Shown piece by piece: positions 13,831 to 14,566 of a DNA stretch of 14,566 bases; within the stretch, counting starts at the first letter, position 1, and the number at the start of each line of letters is the position of its first letter. Position numbers and translations under genes: made by a program. This DNA is from JACDDK01 sp041747155. GTDB lineage: Bacteria; Actinomycetota; Rubrobacteria; Rubrobacterales; Rubrobacteraceae. The stretch covers positions 1 to 14,566 of the forward strand of contig JBGTFQ010000011.1 of NCBI GenBank assembly GCA_041747155.1, written 5' to 3'. Under the pieces are notes generated by a model. That model made no database searches, was not told the DNA's origin, and saw only the letters and a program-made list of their open reading frames with translations.

Positions 13831-14566
13831 ATGCGTGAGATCCATGTGGACGAGGTAAGAAATGTAGTGCGCGACCTGTGTATCGAGACAAATACTTGCC
13901 TACGCGACGACCACCTTTCGGCCATGAGACGGGCGCGGAATGATGAAGAATCGCCGCTCGGCGTGGAGGTCCTTGACCGCCTGCTTGAGAACGCAAGTGA
14001 ATCCTGTGGAGAAGGCGTTCCGTTCTGTCAAGATACCGGGTACGCGGTCTTCTTCGTCGATCTAGGTCAAGAAGTGCGGTTCGTTGGAGGTGAGATCGGG
14101 GCGGCTATAGACGAGGGTGTCCGTCGCGGCTACGGTGAAGGCTACCTCCGCGCCTCAATGGTAAAGAGCCCTGTGGATCGCGTGAATACCGGAGACAACA
14201 CTCCGGCGGTGGTCTACTACGATCTCATCCCCGGCGACGGACTCAAACTAACGATGCTCGTGAAAGGCGGCGGCTGCGACAACATGAGCGCCCTGAAGAT
14301 GCTAACCCCCGCCGAGGGTGTCCCAGCCATGAGAGAGTTCGTCGTGGAGACCATAGAGAAGGCTGGCCCTAACGCTAGCCCGCCGCTCACCGTTGGAGTC
14401 GGAATCGGGGGACCGTTCGAGAAGTCCGCGCAACTGGCGAAGAAGGCTCTGACTCGCACGTCCGGAGAGCCAAACCCAGACGCGAAGCTCGCGGAGTTGG
14501 AGCGGGAGTTGCTGGAGGAGATCAACGCGACGGGCATCGGCCCGGCGGGGTACGGAGGCACCCAGA
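13831..14566 (+). CDS. Class I (Fe-S) fumarase / tartrate dehydratase alpha subunit, 3' end outside window
   Basis: The frame runs from ATG at 13831, preceded by AGGAGA, to the end of the window without a stop; 245 codons are seen of the usual 280-300. It matches the N-terminal part of FumA/TtdA-type hydro-lyases, which add or remove water on a dicarboxylate using a [4Fe-4S] cluster. Seen are PFCQDTG with cluster ligand Cys66, NTGDN (120-124), KGGGCDNMS with Cys149, SPPLTVGVGIGG, and EINATGIGPAGYGG. In TtdA and FumA the SPP position is ACPP, whose Cys is a cluster ligand; here it is Ser183. The beta subunit should follow outside the window. Substrate could be fumarate, mesaconate, tartrate or a related acid; the neighbours favour a mesaconate-like compound. 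It is 83 bases after the large permease gene. Confidence 0.88.
   Translation, partial: MREIHVDEVRNVVRDLCIETNTCLRDDHLSAMRRARNDEESPLGVEVLDRLLENASESCGEGVPFCQDTGYAVFFVDLGQEVRFVGGEIGAAIDEGVRRGYGEGYLRASMVKSPVDRVNTGDNTPAVVYYDLIPGDGLKLTMLVKGGGCDNMSALKMLTPAEGVPAMREFVVETIEKAGPNASPPLTVGVGIGGPFEKSAQLAKKALTRTSGEPNPDAKLAELERELLEEINATGIGPAGYGGTQ

Overview
The window is bacterial chromosomal DNA of moderately high GC. TTG and GTG starts are frequent (TTG for thioredoxin, the NlpC/P60 protein and the TRAP small permease; GTG for the MaoC, CoA-transferase and coiled-coil genes), Shine-Dalgarno sites are strong, and the two tRNA genes have no encoded CCA. Together with the dynamin-like protein and the CaiB/acyl-CoA dehydrogenase/MaoC gene set, this suggests an actinobacterial lineage, possibly Rubrobacter-like. 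That placement is inference; there is no rRNA or marker gene to confirm it.

Layout. (1) 1-1204: the 3' end of a dynamin-like GTPase gene (+), convergent with a coiled-coil protein of unknown function (-). (2) 1205-2000: an AT-rich intergenic region with a 14-bp palindrome, then a small secreted NlpC/P60 peptidase (+) closed by a perfect 15-bp hairpin terminator. (3) 2010-2976, all minus strand: tRNA-Asp(GTC), a two-helix small membrane protein, a thioredoxin, and tRNA-Phe(GAA) with its own well-formed promoter. (4) 3216-7005, minus strand: a three-gene oxidation operon of zinc alcohol dehydrogenase, aldehyde dehydrogenase and a second zinc alcohol dehydrogenase, preceded by a short coding-like fragment that may be a gene remnant. 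(5) 7006-7642: a long divergent control region holding a TATAAT box for the minus side and a CRP-like inverted repeat. (6) 7643-14566, plus strand: MaoC hydratase, acyl-CoA dehydrogenase, class III CoA-transferase, a complete DctPQM-type TRAP transporter, and the start of a class I (Fe-S) fumarase/tartrate-dehydratase alpha subunit that runs off the window.

How they may work together. The plus-strand cluster contains a carboxylate importer, a CoA-activating enzyme, an alpha,beta-desaturase, an enoyl-CoA hydratase and a dicarboxylate hydratase. This fits catabolism of a short, perhaps branched, dicarboxylate of the methylsuccinate/mesaconate/itaconate/citramalate type. The divergent operon could supply acids from an alcohol through an aldehyde. 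Individual enzyme families are seen directly in the sequence; the substrate and the pathway order are inferred. The most notable molecular oddities are a serine where the fumarase family normally has a second Fe-S cysteine, and a probable decayed gene at the head of the dehydrogenase operon.
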